A stretch of 23,748 nt of DNA from DATCMU01 sp036563245 (GTDB lineage: Bacteria; Pseudomonadota; Alphaproteobacteria; Rhizobiales; Devosiaceae), in the NCBI GenBank assembly GCA_036563245.1, contig DATCMU010000011.1, positions 1-23,748 on the forward strand. Direction: 5' to 3'. A program made the translations under genes and the position numbers. Positions 14,628 through 21,656 of this stretch are shown here, one piece after another (within the stretch, counting starts at the first letter, position 1; each line of letters opens with the position of its first letter). The notes beneath the pieces are model-generated. The model ran no database searches, was not told the origin of the DNA, and saw nothing but the letters and a program-made list of their open reading frames with translations.

Positions 14628-15913
14628 GCCCGGGCCTCCGGCGCGGAAAAGCGGGTAGTGAGGAAACGCGCAAGGGTGCGCGCGGCATCGACGATGCTCT
14701 GCAGTTCGACATATTCGTCGATCCCGTGCATTCCCCCGCCGGCGCCGCCATAACAGACTGCGGGAATGCCGAAATCGTTCACATAGGTGCGCGCATCAGT
14801 CGTGCTGCCGACCATGAAGATGCTCGGCTCGTTTCCGTGCGCGGCGGCATGCGCGGCAGCAAGATCGCGCACAAGCGGTTCGCTGTCGTCGAACAGGTAG
14901 CCCTTTGCCCTGAGCCCGCTGAGAACGACCTCCGGCTGCAAAGGGAAATCGGGATCGGTGGCGGCGCGGTCGGCGATGACCTCGCGCACCTCACGTTCGG
15001 CCTGTTCGGGGGTCCAGGAGCGCGGGAAGCCCACGCGCACACTCATGCGCGCGGTTGCTGGGGATGACGATGTCCAGTCCCCGGCCTCGATCCGGCCCAG
15101 ATTGACGGCGTAGGGGCGCTGCCTGGTTCCCATGCCCAGTTCGGGTTCGCGGCGCTGCAGCTCATCCGACCATAGCCGCAGCCGGTCCACGATGCGCAAG
15201 GCCAGGTCGATTGCGCTGACTTGCCCATGGGCCGATTGCGCGTGGCCGGAACCGGCAGTCACCTCGATGTCGACCCACAGCACGCCGACGCCACCGGTCA
15301 TGATGCCAAGATCCGTGCATTCCAGCACGACCACCTCGCGGCCCCTTACACCGTGCTCGGCAATCGAGGTGAGCGTGCCGTTACCGGTGCACTCCTCCTC
15401 GACCACGGCGAGAAAACCCAGCCGCTTGCTGGCAAAGAGATCGGGAGCCGTGTCGCGCAGAGCGCGCAGCGCCAGCATGCCGATCGAGAAGCCGCATTTC
15501 ATGTCGGCTGACCCGCGTCCATAAAGCCTGCCGCCGCGACGCTCGGGCGTGAAGGGCGGCGTGGTCCAGAGGCGGGCAGCGCCAGCGGGCACGACATCGA
15601 CATGACCGTTCAGCAGAACCTGAAGCTCACCCTCGCCGGGCGTCGTCGCCAGAACCTGGTATCGGCCCTCGCTGAGCGATGCGGACGGCTGGACGATGCC
15701 TGCGCTGGCGTGCGCGGGCTGGGTATTGGCGAAAGGCAGCCGCGCCACATCGAGCCCCAGCGATTCCGCCTCGCGGGCAAAAACCTCAAGCGCGGCCTGT
15801 TCGCGGCCCACGGTGCTGGGCGCCCCCACCATGGCCTCGAGAAAGGCAAACGCCTTTTCCGCGTGCATTTCGATCGCTGCGTCGAGGCCGTCGTACATCG
15901 CATCCATCGTCAT
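14624..15913 (-). CDS. M20-family metallohydrolase (ArgE/DapE-like)
   Basis: A 429-residue zinc-dependent hydrolase of the ArgE/DapE/ACY1 family, cleaving an amide bond such as an N-acyl amino acid or a dipeptide in the cytoplasm. Family residues are clear: H104 and catalytic D106 (NGHVDVVPAG), bridging D137 (GRGSADMKCG), general base E172 and metal ligand E173 (VEEECTGNG), D201 in LECTDLG, and H396 in GGMHGIDEYV. The lid/dimerisation domain lies about at 208-320 with GHAQSAHG. It is the first gene of the ABC operon. The start is uncertain: ATG 15913 has no Shine-Dalgarno, and ATGs two and five codons on have none either. The operator repeat begins 4 bases upstream, so a leaderless or very short leader is possible. 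Confidence 0.9.
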   Translation of the reverse strand: MTMDAMYDGLDAAIEMHAEKAFAFLEAMVGAPSTVGREQAALEVFAREAESLGLDVARLPFANTQPAHASAGIVQPSASLSEGRYQVLATTPGEGELQVLLNGHVDVVPAGAARLWTTPPFTPERRGGRLYGRGSADMKCGFSIGMLALRALRDTAPDLFASKRLGFLAVVEEECTGNGTLTSIAEHGVRGREVVVLECTDLGIMTGGVGVLWVDIEVTAGSGHAQSAHGQVSAIDLALRIVDRLRLWSDELQRREPELGMGTRQRPYAVNLGRIEAGDWTSSSPATARMSVRVGFPRSWTPEQAEREVREVIADRAATDPDFPLQPEVVLSGLRAKGYLFDDSEPLVRDLAAAHAAAHGNEPSIFMVGSTTDARTYVNDFGIPAVCYGGAGGGMHGIDEYVELQSIVDAARTLARFLTTRFSAPEARA

Positions 15914-15916
15914 TTA

Positions 15917-15964
15917 TTGGTCTATGGTCCAAACCTTAAAGCAATTTGGTCTGGAGTCCATACC
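15917..15964. promoter_or_regulatory. Tandem 19-bp direct repeats, probable GntR operator
   Basis: TTGGTCTATGGTCCAAACC (15917-15935) and TTGGTCTGGAGTCCATACC (15946-15964) match at 15 of 19 positions, starting 29 bp apart. Each half has the TGGTC...GTCCA dyad character of FadR-subfamily operators. The proximal copy nearly touches the peptidase start codon, so a bound regulator would block both initiation and early transcription. This is inferred; the regulator at 13836-14627 is the natural candidate. Confidence 0.55.
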
Positions 15965-16047
15965 CAAAATGAAGCAGATCGATCACAAGTGGCGAACGCG
16001 CGGTTGAAATGCCAAGCGGGACGGCCCTTTGCGCGCCCCGGGCGCAC

Positions 16048-16079
16048 AAAAAAGCACCCCCGGACAAGGCCGGGGGTGC
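16048..16079 (-). terminator. Rho-independent terminator of the FAS1 gene
   Basis: A perfect 10-bp stem, GCACCCCCGG (16054-16063) with CCGGGGGTGC (16070-16079), has a 6-base loop and is followed on the minus strand by six T residues (A-run at 16048-16053). It lies 49 bp downstream of the FAS1 stop codon. Confidence 0.9.
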
Positions 16080-16128
16080 ACAGTTTTCAAGGCGCATGTC
16101 CTTCGACACGCGCATGGCCCGTCAAAGT

Positions 16129-16620
16129 TCAGTTGGAGGGCAACAGCACCTTGTCGATCACATGGATCGTGCCGTTGTCCGTCATGATGTCGGCGGTCAC
16201 GACATTGGCGCCGTCAACGGTCACCGCACCGTTCATCGACTTGGTTACCGCGAGCAAGGTGTCGCCGCCCTGCTTGATGGTCTTTACGTGGATCTGGCGG
16301 CCCGGGAGCATGTTGGAGTTCAGCTCGCGCGGCAGCACGTGGTAGGTGAGCACCGCAACCAGCTTGTCCTTGTTCTCGGGCTTGAGCAGGTCTTCAACGG
16401 TGCCCGCCGGCAGGGCGGCAAAAGCCTCGTCGGTCGGTGCGAAGACGGTGAACGGGCCCGGCCCCTTCAACGCGTCGACAAGGCCGGCGGCCTGCACTGC
16501 GGCAACCAGCGTCTTGAAGCTGCCGGCCGAAACGGCGGTATCCACGATGTCGGCGGCCTTGGCCATGCCGGTCATCGAAATGCCCATAAGGGCGACGATC
16601 GCAATCCTGGTGAGTCTCAT
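16129..16620 (-). CDS. Secreted fasciclin (FAS1) domain protein
   Basis: A 163-residue exported protein with one FAS1 domain. The signal peptide covers residues 1-22 (MRLTRIAIVALMG..., cleavage AKA|AD). The FAS1 H1 block is GPFTVFAPTDEAFAALP (about 55-71) and the H2 region lies in LTYHVLPRELNS to the end, with the closing GTIHVIDKVLLPS. Single-domain FAS1 proteins are small periplasmic or surface proteins connected with adhesion and stress; the role here is unknown. ATG 16620 has a GGGAAAGGGAA purine-rich ribosome site upstream, and any longer reading would precede the signal peptide with an unlikely tail. It is monocistronic, with its own terminator and an upstream region carrying GATCACG repeats and a possible ECF-type promoter. 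Confidence 0.92.
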   Translation of the reverse strand: MRLTRIAIVALMGISMTGMAKAADIVDTAVSAGSFKTLVAAVQAAGLVDALKGPGPFTVFAPTDEAFAALPAGTVEDLLKPENKDKLVAVLTYHVLPRELNSNMLPGRQIHVKTIKQGGDTLLAVTKSMNGAVTVDGANVVTADIMTDNGTIHVIDKVLLPSN

Positions 16621-16674
16621 GGGTGTTCCCTTTCCCTGAAGTGAATGGTCGGTGCGTATCTTGGTCGTCGATGA

Positions 16675-16730
16675 CCTTAATACGCCGGCCCACCGAACCG
16701 GATCACGCAGGGGGATCACGTCCGATCACG
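16675..16730 (-). promoter_or_regulatory. FAS1 gene upstream region: ECF-like promoter and GATCACG repeats
   Basis: On the minus strand TGATCC (plus 16700-16705) is followed after 15 bp by CGTATTAAGG (16675-16684), resembling -35/-10 elements of ECF sigma factors of the RpoE/ChrR type as I remember them (TGATCC, CGTA). GATCACG occurs three times on the plus strand at 16701-16707, 16714-16720 and 16724-16730, so the -35-like hexamer is itself one of a repeated set. Identification is tentative. Confidence 0.4.
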
Positions 16731-16778
16731 TCGCCGTGTGCACGGCGTGAGTGCCTTCTTCTCAAGACTGATGGGAAC

Positions 16779-16846
16779 GCGTTTCCGACAGTGAACCGGC
16801 TTCCATCCCCGGGTCGAGCCCGAGGACAGGCTTCACCTGGAAACGC
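16779..16846. repeat. Palindromic intergenic repeat, copy 1 with 25-bp insert
   Basis: The element starts GCGTTTCCG and ends GGAAACGC, giving an 8-bp terminal inverted repeat. GTGAACCGGCTTCCA and CTTCACCTGGAAACGC match copy 2 at 16865-16909, but here a 25-bp segment (16806-16830, containing CGGGTCGAGCCCG, itself a small hairpin) separates them. Confidence 0.7.
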
Positions 16847-16864
16847 TCTGTCAGTCCTGTGGGC

Positions 16865-16909
16865 GCGTTTCCGCAACGGTGAACCGGCTTCCACTTCACC
16901 TGGAAACGC
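16865..16909. repeat. Palindromic intergenic repeat, copy 2
   Basis: A 45-bp element bounded by GCGTTTCC and GGAAACGC, with internal GGTGAA/TTCACC arms, forms a nested hairpin. It ends 2 bp before the stop codon of the dehydrogenase gene and may help terminate or stabilise that transcript. It is nearly identical to copy 1 apart from the latter's insert and two or three small changes. Confidence 0.7.
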
Positions 16910-16910
16910 T

Positions 16911-17654
16911 TCAGTACGTCGCCCGACCCCCGGAAAGGTCGAAGACCGCCCCTGTGGTGAAGGAGTTCTCTTTTGAGACCAGCCAGGCGACCATGGCCGC
17001 CACTTCGTCGACCTCAAGAAAACGGCCGCGCGGAATCTTGGAGAGCATGTAGTCGATATGGCTCTGCTGCATCTGGTCGAAAATCGGGGTCCGTGCCGCG
17101 GCCGGGGTGATGCAATTGACCGCGATATCCTTGCCGGCCAGTTCCTTGCCCAGCGACTTGGTGAGGGCGATCACGCCGGCCTTGGACGCCGAATAGGCCG
17201 AGGCATTGGGATTGCCCTCCTTGCCCGCGATCGAGGCGATATTGACGATGCGGCCGTAGCCTCTGGCTTCCATGCCCGGGACCACAGCGCGATTGACGTT
17301 GAAAGTGCCGATCAGGTTGATATCGATGATGCGGCGCCATTCGTCCGGCGGATAGGTTGCCAGGGTATGGTTCGGCCCCGCGATCCCGGCGGAATTGACC
17401 AGAAGGGAGACCGGCCCCAGTCGCGCCTCGGTTTCGGCGAGAACACGCTCGACCCCTCGGGTATCGGTGATGTCGACCGCGAAGGCCGCCGCCCCGGGTA
17501 GAGCGCCCGCCACCGCCTCGGCGGCTTCCCTGTTCACATCCCAGATGGCCACCCGCGCCCCGGACGCGGTCAGCCGTGCCGCGACGGCCTTGCCGATCCC
17601 CTGTGCGCCGCCGGTGACGACGGCATTCTCGCCTTCAAGATCAATCCTGTTCAT
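16911..17654 (-). CDS. Short-chain dehydrogenase/reductase
   Basis: A 247-residue classical SDR that oxidises or reduces an alcohol/ketone pair with NAD(P). The Rossmann motif TGGAQGIG (about 14-21), the NSAG motif (about 87-90), the catalytic Ser in IASIAG (about 139), and Tyr and Lys in YSASK (about 153-157) are all present. An aspartate at the end of strand 2 (IWDVN) suggests NAD rather than NADP preference. The C-terminus is FDLSGGRATY, the usual FDxSGGRxxY end of FabG-like sugar-acid dehydrogenases. AGGAGG precedes the ATG. It lies 65 bp after the enolase-superfamily gene and is probably co-transcribed with it; in such pairs the SDR often oxidises the dehydratase product or the starting sugar. 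The substrate is unknown. Confidence 0.9.
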   Translation of the reverse strand: MNRIDLEGENAVVTGGAQGIGKAVAARLTASGARVAIWDVNREAAEAVAGALPGAAAFAVDITDTRGVERVLAETEARLGPVSLLVNSAGIAGPNHTLATYPPDEWRRIIDINLIGTFNVNRAVVPGMEARGYGRIVNIASIAGKEGNPNASAYSASKAGVIALTKSLGKELAGKDIAVNCITPAAARTPIFDQMQQSHIDYMLSKIPRGRFLEVDEVAAMVAWLVSKENSFTTGAVFDLSGGRATY

Positions 17655-17719
17655 CGTTCACCTCCTGGCGTTTTCGATGGCGCGCGCCATGGTTCCCGGC
17701 TCGACCGGATTTCGGCGCC

Positions 17720-18871
17720 TCACGCGCCAGCCAGCAAGTCCAGCGCGGCCGCGTTGTCGGTCATCCCCGCGAGCGCCCCGGTATCGAGCGCGATGCCGAG
17801 GCCGGGGTCATCGGGGATGGCCAGCATGCCCTCGGCGTCGAGCGCCCAGGGGCTCGCCACGATGTCGTCGATATAGGGCGAGCCGCCTATGAACTCGACG
17901 AGATCGGCACCGGGGATCGCGGCGGCGAGTTGCAGGTCCGCCGCCAGACCCACGGCGGTGTTCCAGCCATGCCCCACATATTTCACGCCAAAGGCTTCGG
18001 CGCTCCGTGCAATCTGGATCTGCTCGGAGATCCCGCCGACCTTGGTCACGTCCGGCTGCACGATGTCGAGGGCGCCCGCCTCGAACCAGGGCAGGTAGCT
18101 CTGCCGCCTTGTCAGGCACTCGCCGGTGGCGATGGGCACCGGGCTTTGCAGCCTGAGCTCGCGGAAGTCTGCCAGCGCGTCGGGACGCAAGGCTTCCTCG
18201 AACCATGCCACATCGTAGTCCTTGAGCATCCGCGCGGTATTGAGCGCCCATTTCAGGCCTTGCGGCCAGAACGCGTCCGACGCCCCCGCGTCGACCATCA
18301 GCAGGCAATCGTCACCCGCCCCCTCGCGCGCCGCGCGCACGATCGCTTCATCGAGCGCGGCATCCCCGCGGCGTCCGAACGGCCCCCAGCCGATCTTGAT
18401 GGCGCGGAATCCTTCTGAGCGATAAAACGCCGTGCGCTCGCGCATCAGCCCGGGTTCTTCCATCAGGATCGAGGCATAGGCCTTCACCCTTGAACGGTAA
18501 ATTCCGCCCAGAAGCCGTGAAACCGGCTGACCGGTCGCCTTGCCGAAAATATCCCAAAGCGCGATGTCGATGCCGGAAATCACATGGGTGAGTGTGCCGC
18601 CGCGTCCCATCCAGAATGTGTTCTGGTGCAGCTTCTCGCTCACTCGCATCGGCTCGTCGGCGCGCTCGCCGATCAGGAGCGGACGCAGCACATCGAGACC
18701 CGCCCGGGCCAGGCGCCCATCGGTGAAGACCGAACCGACCCCGACCAGTCCGGCGTCGGTTCCGATCACGATCAGGGCATGGATGGAATCCTCGGGCCTG
18801 ATCTCGTGGCTCCAACCGCCCTTTGGCGAACGGCCCATCAGGCCAAGGCATTCAACGCGGGTAATCTTCAT
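17720..18871 (-). CDS. Mandelate racemase/muconate lactonizing enzyme family protein (enolase superfamily)
   Basis: A 383-residue enzyme of the mandelate-racemase subgroup, which abstracts a proton alpha to a carboxylate and usually dehydrates or isomerises acid sugars. An N-terminal capping domain (1-110, with SGIDIALWDIFGK) is followed by the (beta/alpha)7beta barrel. Metal ligands are D194 (MVDAG), E225/E226 (WFEEAL) and E251 (ATGECL); the His-Asp dyad is H301 (GHGWN) with D274 (QPDVTK). K159 is present, but the second lysine of the common KxK motif is Gly161 (AIKIGWGPFG), as in a subgroup with a K-x-G-W signature. ATG 18871 has GAGG upstream; an ATG seven codons earlier is possible. The C-terminal IPDDPGLGIALD is typical of galactarolactone-cycloisomerase-like members. 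The exact substrate cannot be named. Confidence 0.9.
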   Translation of the reverse strand: MKITRVECLGLMGRSPKGGWSHEIRPEDSIHALIVIGTDAGLVGVGSVFTDGRLARAGLDVLRPLLIGERADEPMRVSEKLHQNTFWMGRGGTLTHVISGIDIALWDIFGKATGQPVSRLLGGIYRSRVKAYASILMEEPGLMRERTAFYRSEGFRAIKIGWGPFGRRGDAALDEAIVRAAREGAGDDCLLMVDAGASDAFWPQGLKWALNTARMLKDYDVAWFEEALRPDALADFRELRLQSPVPIATGECLTRRQSYLPWFEAGALDIVQPDVTKVGGISEQIQIARSAEAFGVKYVGHGWNTAVGLAADLQLAAAIPGADLVEFIGGSPYIDDIVASPWALDAEGMLAIPDDPGLGIALDTGALAGMTDNAAALDLLAGA

Positions 18872-18984
18872 CGTGTCCTCGAACTTCCGCATGGGGCCGA
18901 AAAACGCGCCAGGCCCGTCGCGGACCCACACAGCGGGCGCAGCGCCGCGAGTGCCAATGGGTTGCACCGATCCATGCCTGGTCC

Positions 18985-19683
18985 TCAGCTCTTGATCGCC
19001 AGACGCGCGTCCGGCCCGGTGAAATGGTCGCGCAAGACGTCGTCGATGTCGGCGGCATCGCCATCGCGCAGGAAGCAGACGAGCTTGCGATGCAATTCCA
19101 GTTCCCCGGTCCGGTCGGCGGCGTTCGACCAGTCACGGCAGAAAACGATGATCATATGCTGGGCCAGCCCCTCCCAGATCCGCGTTGCCAGCACATTGCC
19201 CGAATGTACGGCTATGGCGCGGTGGAAGCGGAGGTCGATCGCGGACAGTTCGACGGGATCCCCGACGCCGGAAAGTGCACCCATTTCCTCCAGGATTTCA
19301 TCGAGCGCGGCGAGGAGCGGCGCACGATCGAACCCGGCCCGCATGACCTGGTGGAAGAAGATGCGCTCCACGGCAAATCGCAACTCGATCAGTTCCTCGA
19401 TGCGGCGCACGCTGTAGTCCGCCACACGCAGGCCGCGTTGCCCGGATTCCTCGAGGATGCCGCGCAAAAGGAGTTTCTGCATCGCTTCGCGCGCGGGCAC
19501 GCGGCTGACATCGAGCGCCCCGGAGATTTCGGCCTCGGTCAGGCGCTCGCCGGGCTGCTTGTCGCCGCGGGCAATGGCGATGATGAGGCGATCCTCCACC
19601 TGCTCCGCCGCCGTCTTGTGTCGCGGTATCGGCGAGAGCGCGGCAGCGAAACCGCTGGCGGCATCGGCAAGATCGAGGGTCAT
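18985..19683 (-). CDS. GntR-family regulator, FCD type
   Basis: A 232-residue regulator. The winged helix (about 22-90) shows GERLTEAEISGALDVSRVPAREAMQKL and then GLRVADYS; the FCD domain (about 95-225) has the AIDLRFHRAIAVHSGN block and later ELHRKLV and LRDHFTG, giving the Asp/His set of metal-dependent FCD domains that bind small carboxylates. It lies 113 bp upstream of the enolase-type gene on the same strand and is divergent from the DUF3830/ABC operon. The perfect palindrome at 19797-19810 between the two transcription units is its most likely operator, so one regulator could control both. The start is ATG 19683, with only a weak purine stretch before it. Confidence 0.9.
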   Translation of the reverse strand: MTLDLADAASGFAAALSPIPRHKTAAEQVEDRLIIAIARGDKQPGERLTEAEISGALDVSRVPAREAMQKLLLRGILEESGQRGLRVADYSVRRIEELIELRFAVERIFFHQVMRAGFDRAPLLAALDEILEEMGALSGVGDPVELSAIDLRFHRAIAVHSGNVLATRIWEGLAQHMIIVFCRDWSNAADRTGELELHRKLVCFLRDGDAADIDDVLRDHFTGPDARLAIKS

Positions 19684-19796
19684 GCGCTCGCAGGCTCGAG
19701 AAATCGGTTCCGGTCAGCCGCTCGGACACCCTCCCGATCCGGGATCCCAAACCCATGGCGGGTAGTCCGCTCGGCGTTACGCGCCCATCTATCGCC

Positions 19797-19810
19797 TACG
19801 GTATACCGTA
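19797..19810. promoter_or_regulatory. Perfect 14-bp palindrome, probable GntR operator
   Basis: TACGGTATACCGTA is a perfect palindrome centred on GTATAC, the centre common to operators of several FCD-type GntR regulators. It lies 113 bp from the regulator start and 155 bp from the DUF3830 start, in the 282-bp region shared by the divergent units. Confidence 0.6.
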
Positions 19811-19871
19811 TGTCAAGCAGACCTGTTGAGGACGACCGATCCGGCCATCGCAACGAGTTGCAGGGTACTTT

Positions 19872-19888
19872 GATAAAAAAATTTTATC
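19872..19888. promoter_or_regulatory. AT-rich inverted repeat in a possible promoter
   Basis: GATAAAA (19872-19878) and TTTTATC (19882-19888) are perfect inverted arms around AAA, the most AT-rich stretch in the window. TTGCAG (19858-19863) with TTTTAT (19882-19887) would give a weak promoter with an 18-bp spacer reading toward the DUF3830 gene. It could be an operator, a promoter or both. Confidence 0.4.
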
Positions 19889-19965
19889 GTCAGGATTTTC
19901 AAACGGAATTGGACAAGCCCCGAATTGTTGCTCGTAATACTGGCCAGCCAGCAATCGAGGATAGT

Positions 19966-20442
19966 ATGACAGACAAGAAGCTGTATCTGGAATTTGTCGA
20001 AGCAGGCGTGAGGGGAATAATATCTCTTTATTGGGATAATGCCCCCAAGACATGCGAAGCGATATGGGGCGCACTGGAGTCGCCCATCCAGTGGCCCGCG
20101 ACGCATGCCATCTTCTCGGGTCCCGAGATCATGATGGGCCTGCCCGAGCACGCGCGCAATTTCGACCCCACCGCACTTCCGCCCGAAAACCAGACCATCC
20201 TGCCTGAGGAAGGCGAGTTGCTCTGGTTCTACCAGCCGAAGAACTTCTTCAAGATCGATCCGGACGAGTTCTGGGAGATCGGGATGTTCTACGCCGCCGG
20301 GGGTCGCACTTTCGGACCGACCGGCTGGATTCCGTGCACGTATTTCGGGCGCATGACCGAGAACCTGGACGCGGTCGCCGCGCAATGCCGGCTGATCCGC
20401 ACCGAGGGGGCCAAGACCGTGGAACTTGGCAGAATAGACTAG
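19966..20442 (+). CDS. DUF3830 family protein (cyclophilin-like)
   Basis: A 158-residue cytoplasmic protein without signal peptide or membrane segment. The opening LYLEFVEAGVRGIISLYWDNAPKTCEAIWGAL, the central Pro/Glu region with LPPENQTILPEEGELLWFY, and the closing block with a TYFGRMTENLDAVAAQCR helix match my memory of DUF3830 proteins, small cyclophilin-like folds of unknown function often encoded beside ABC importers or amidohydrolases. ATG 19966 has GAGG 5 bp upstream; the much longer upstream open frame runs antisense through the GntR gene and is not real. The first 25 codons are visibly AT-richer than neighbouring genes. It is 34 bp before the solute-binding-protein gene and is probably the first gene of that operon. 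Confidence 0.75.
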   Translation: MTDKKLYLEFVEAGVRGIISLYWDNAPKTCEAIWGALESPIQWPATHAIFSGPEIMMGLPEHARNFDPTALPPENQTILPEEGELLWFYQPKNFFKIDPDEFWEIGMFYAAGGRTFGPTGWIPCTYFGRMTENLDAVAAQCRLIRTEGAKTVELGRID

Positions 20443-20476
20443 GCAATAAAGCAAAAGGCAGGAAAGGGAACCGCAC

Positions 20477-21517
20477 ATGAAAACGACAATCGTAAAACTT
20501 GCGCTTGGCATTTCGGCAGTCTCGCTGATGGCAGGCACGGCGATGGCACAGGACAAGACCCTGACCATCAACGGATTCGGCGGCGCGTATGACGTCGCGC
20601 ACCACCAATGCGTGATCGATCCGTTCGAGAAGGAAACCGGCGCCAAGGTGAATGTCATCACCGCCTATTCGGCAGATGCATTCGCCCAGTTGCGCGCCCA
20701 GAAGGACGCGCCGCAATATGACGTCATCCACTTCTCGGGCGGGCAGGAGATCGTGGGCGCCAAGGAGGGACTGCTCTCGCCGATCGATCCCGCGAAGCTG
20801 CCCAATGCCGCCGATCTGTACGACTTCGCCAAGGCGAACCTCGAAAAGGGCGAGGGCCCGGCCTACCAGATCGCCCCGATCGGCCTGCTCTACAATTCGG
20901 AGGCAGCCCCAAGGCCGCTGGAGAGCTGGAAGGACCTGCTCGATCCCGCGTTCAAGGATCGTGTGGTTCTCACCGACATCTCGAACGGATACGGCATGCT
21001 GGGCTTCCTCATGCTCAACAAGGTCGAGGGCGGCGATCTGGACAACATCCAGCCGGGTCTGGATGCGGTCAAGAAGATGCTCGACAATGGCGCATCGGTA
21101 GTGAACACCTCGCCCGAGATCCAGCAGGCCTTTGCCCAGGGTGACGCCTGGGCGGCCTCCTACGCCTCCGACTACGCCTTCACGCTCAAGAAGGCCGGCC
21201 TGCCGGTCAAGTTCGTGCAGGGCAAGGAAGGCACGCCGGCCAGCTTCATCACCGCGAACCTGGTGGCGGGCCGTCCGAACCAGGATCTGGCGCTCAAGTT
21301 CATCAACATGGAGATCTCGCCTGAAGCGGAAGCCTGCTTCGCCGAGGCCCTCCGGTATTCGCCGACCAATTCCAAGGTGCAGGTATCCGACGAGGTCGCA
21401 GCCGACATGGCCTATGGCCCCGAGGCGGTTGCCGGCCTGCTGCGCTTCGATCCGACGGTTATCGAGGCTAATCGCTCGGCCTGGGTCGACGCCTGGAATC
21501 GCGCAATCGCCCGTTAA
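20477..21517 (+). CDS. Spermidine/putrescine-type ABC transporter solute-binding protein
   Basis: A 346-residue periplasmic binding protein of the PotD/PotF-like cluster. The Sec signal peptide is residues 1-24 (cleavage AMA|QD). It continues with LTINGFGGAYDVAHHQCVIDPFEKETGAKV, the DVIHFSGGQ motif, IAPIGLLYNSEA (the usual hinge GLxYN pattern) and PLESWKDLLDPAFKDRVVL. This architecture carries polyamines but also opines, amino-acid derivatives and other organic acids or bases, so the ligand is open. AGGAAAGGGA precedes the ATG. It follows the DUF3830 gene by 34 bp and precedes two permease genes, with a strong hairpin just after its stop. Confidence 0.92.
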   Translation: MKTTIVKLALGISAVSLMAGTAMAQDKTLTINGFGGAYDVAHHQCVIDPFEKETGAKVNVITAYSADAFAQLRAQKDAPQYDVIHFSGGQEIVGAKEGLLSPIDPAKLPNAADLYDFAKANLEKGEGPAYQIAPIGLLYNSEAAPRPLESWKDLLDPAFKDRVVLTDISNGYGMLGFLMLNKVEGGDLDNIQPGLDAVKKMLDNGASVVNTSPEIQQAFAQGDAWAASYASDYAFTLKKAGLPVKFVQGKEGTPASFITANLVAGRPNQDLALKFINMEISPEAEACFAEALRYSPTNSKVQVSDEVAADMAYGPEAVAGLLRFDPTVIEANRSAWVDAWNRAIAR

Positions 21518-21535
21518 GGCGGCAAACCAAGACCG

Positions 21536-21561
21536 GTGGCGCGGGAAATGCCCCGCGCCAC
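21536..21561 (+). terminator. Intra-operon hairpin after the binding-protein gene
   Basis: GTGGCGCGGG (21536-21545) and CCCGCGCCAC (21552-21561) form a perfect 10-bp stem with a 6-base loop, 18 bp after the stop. There is no T-run. Hairpins in this place commonly protect the binding-protein mRNA and reduce read-through into the permease genes. Confidence 0.55.
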
Positions 21562-21656
21562 ACCCCGCCCCCTGATCCGGCATTGAAATTTCCGATGCAC
21601 GGTGGGCATGCTGCAGGCGGCACGAAGACCGACGGACACTTGATCGGGAAAGCGCG

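Noticed and set aside
19024..19965. Long upstream extension of the DUF3830 reading frame
   Set aside because: It runs antisense through the GntR gene; the ATG at 19966 has a proper ribosome site and begins the recognisable family sequence.
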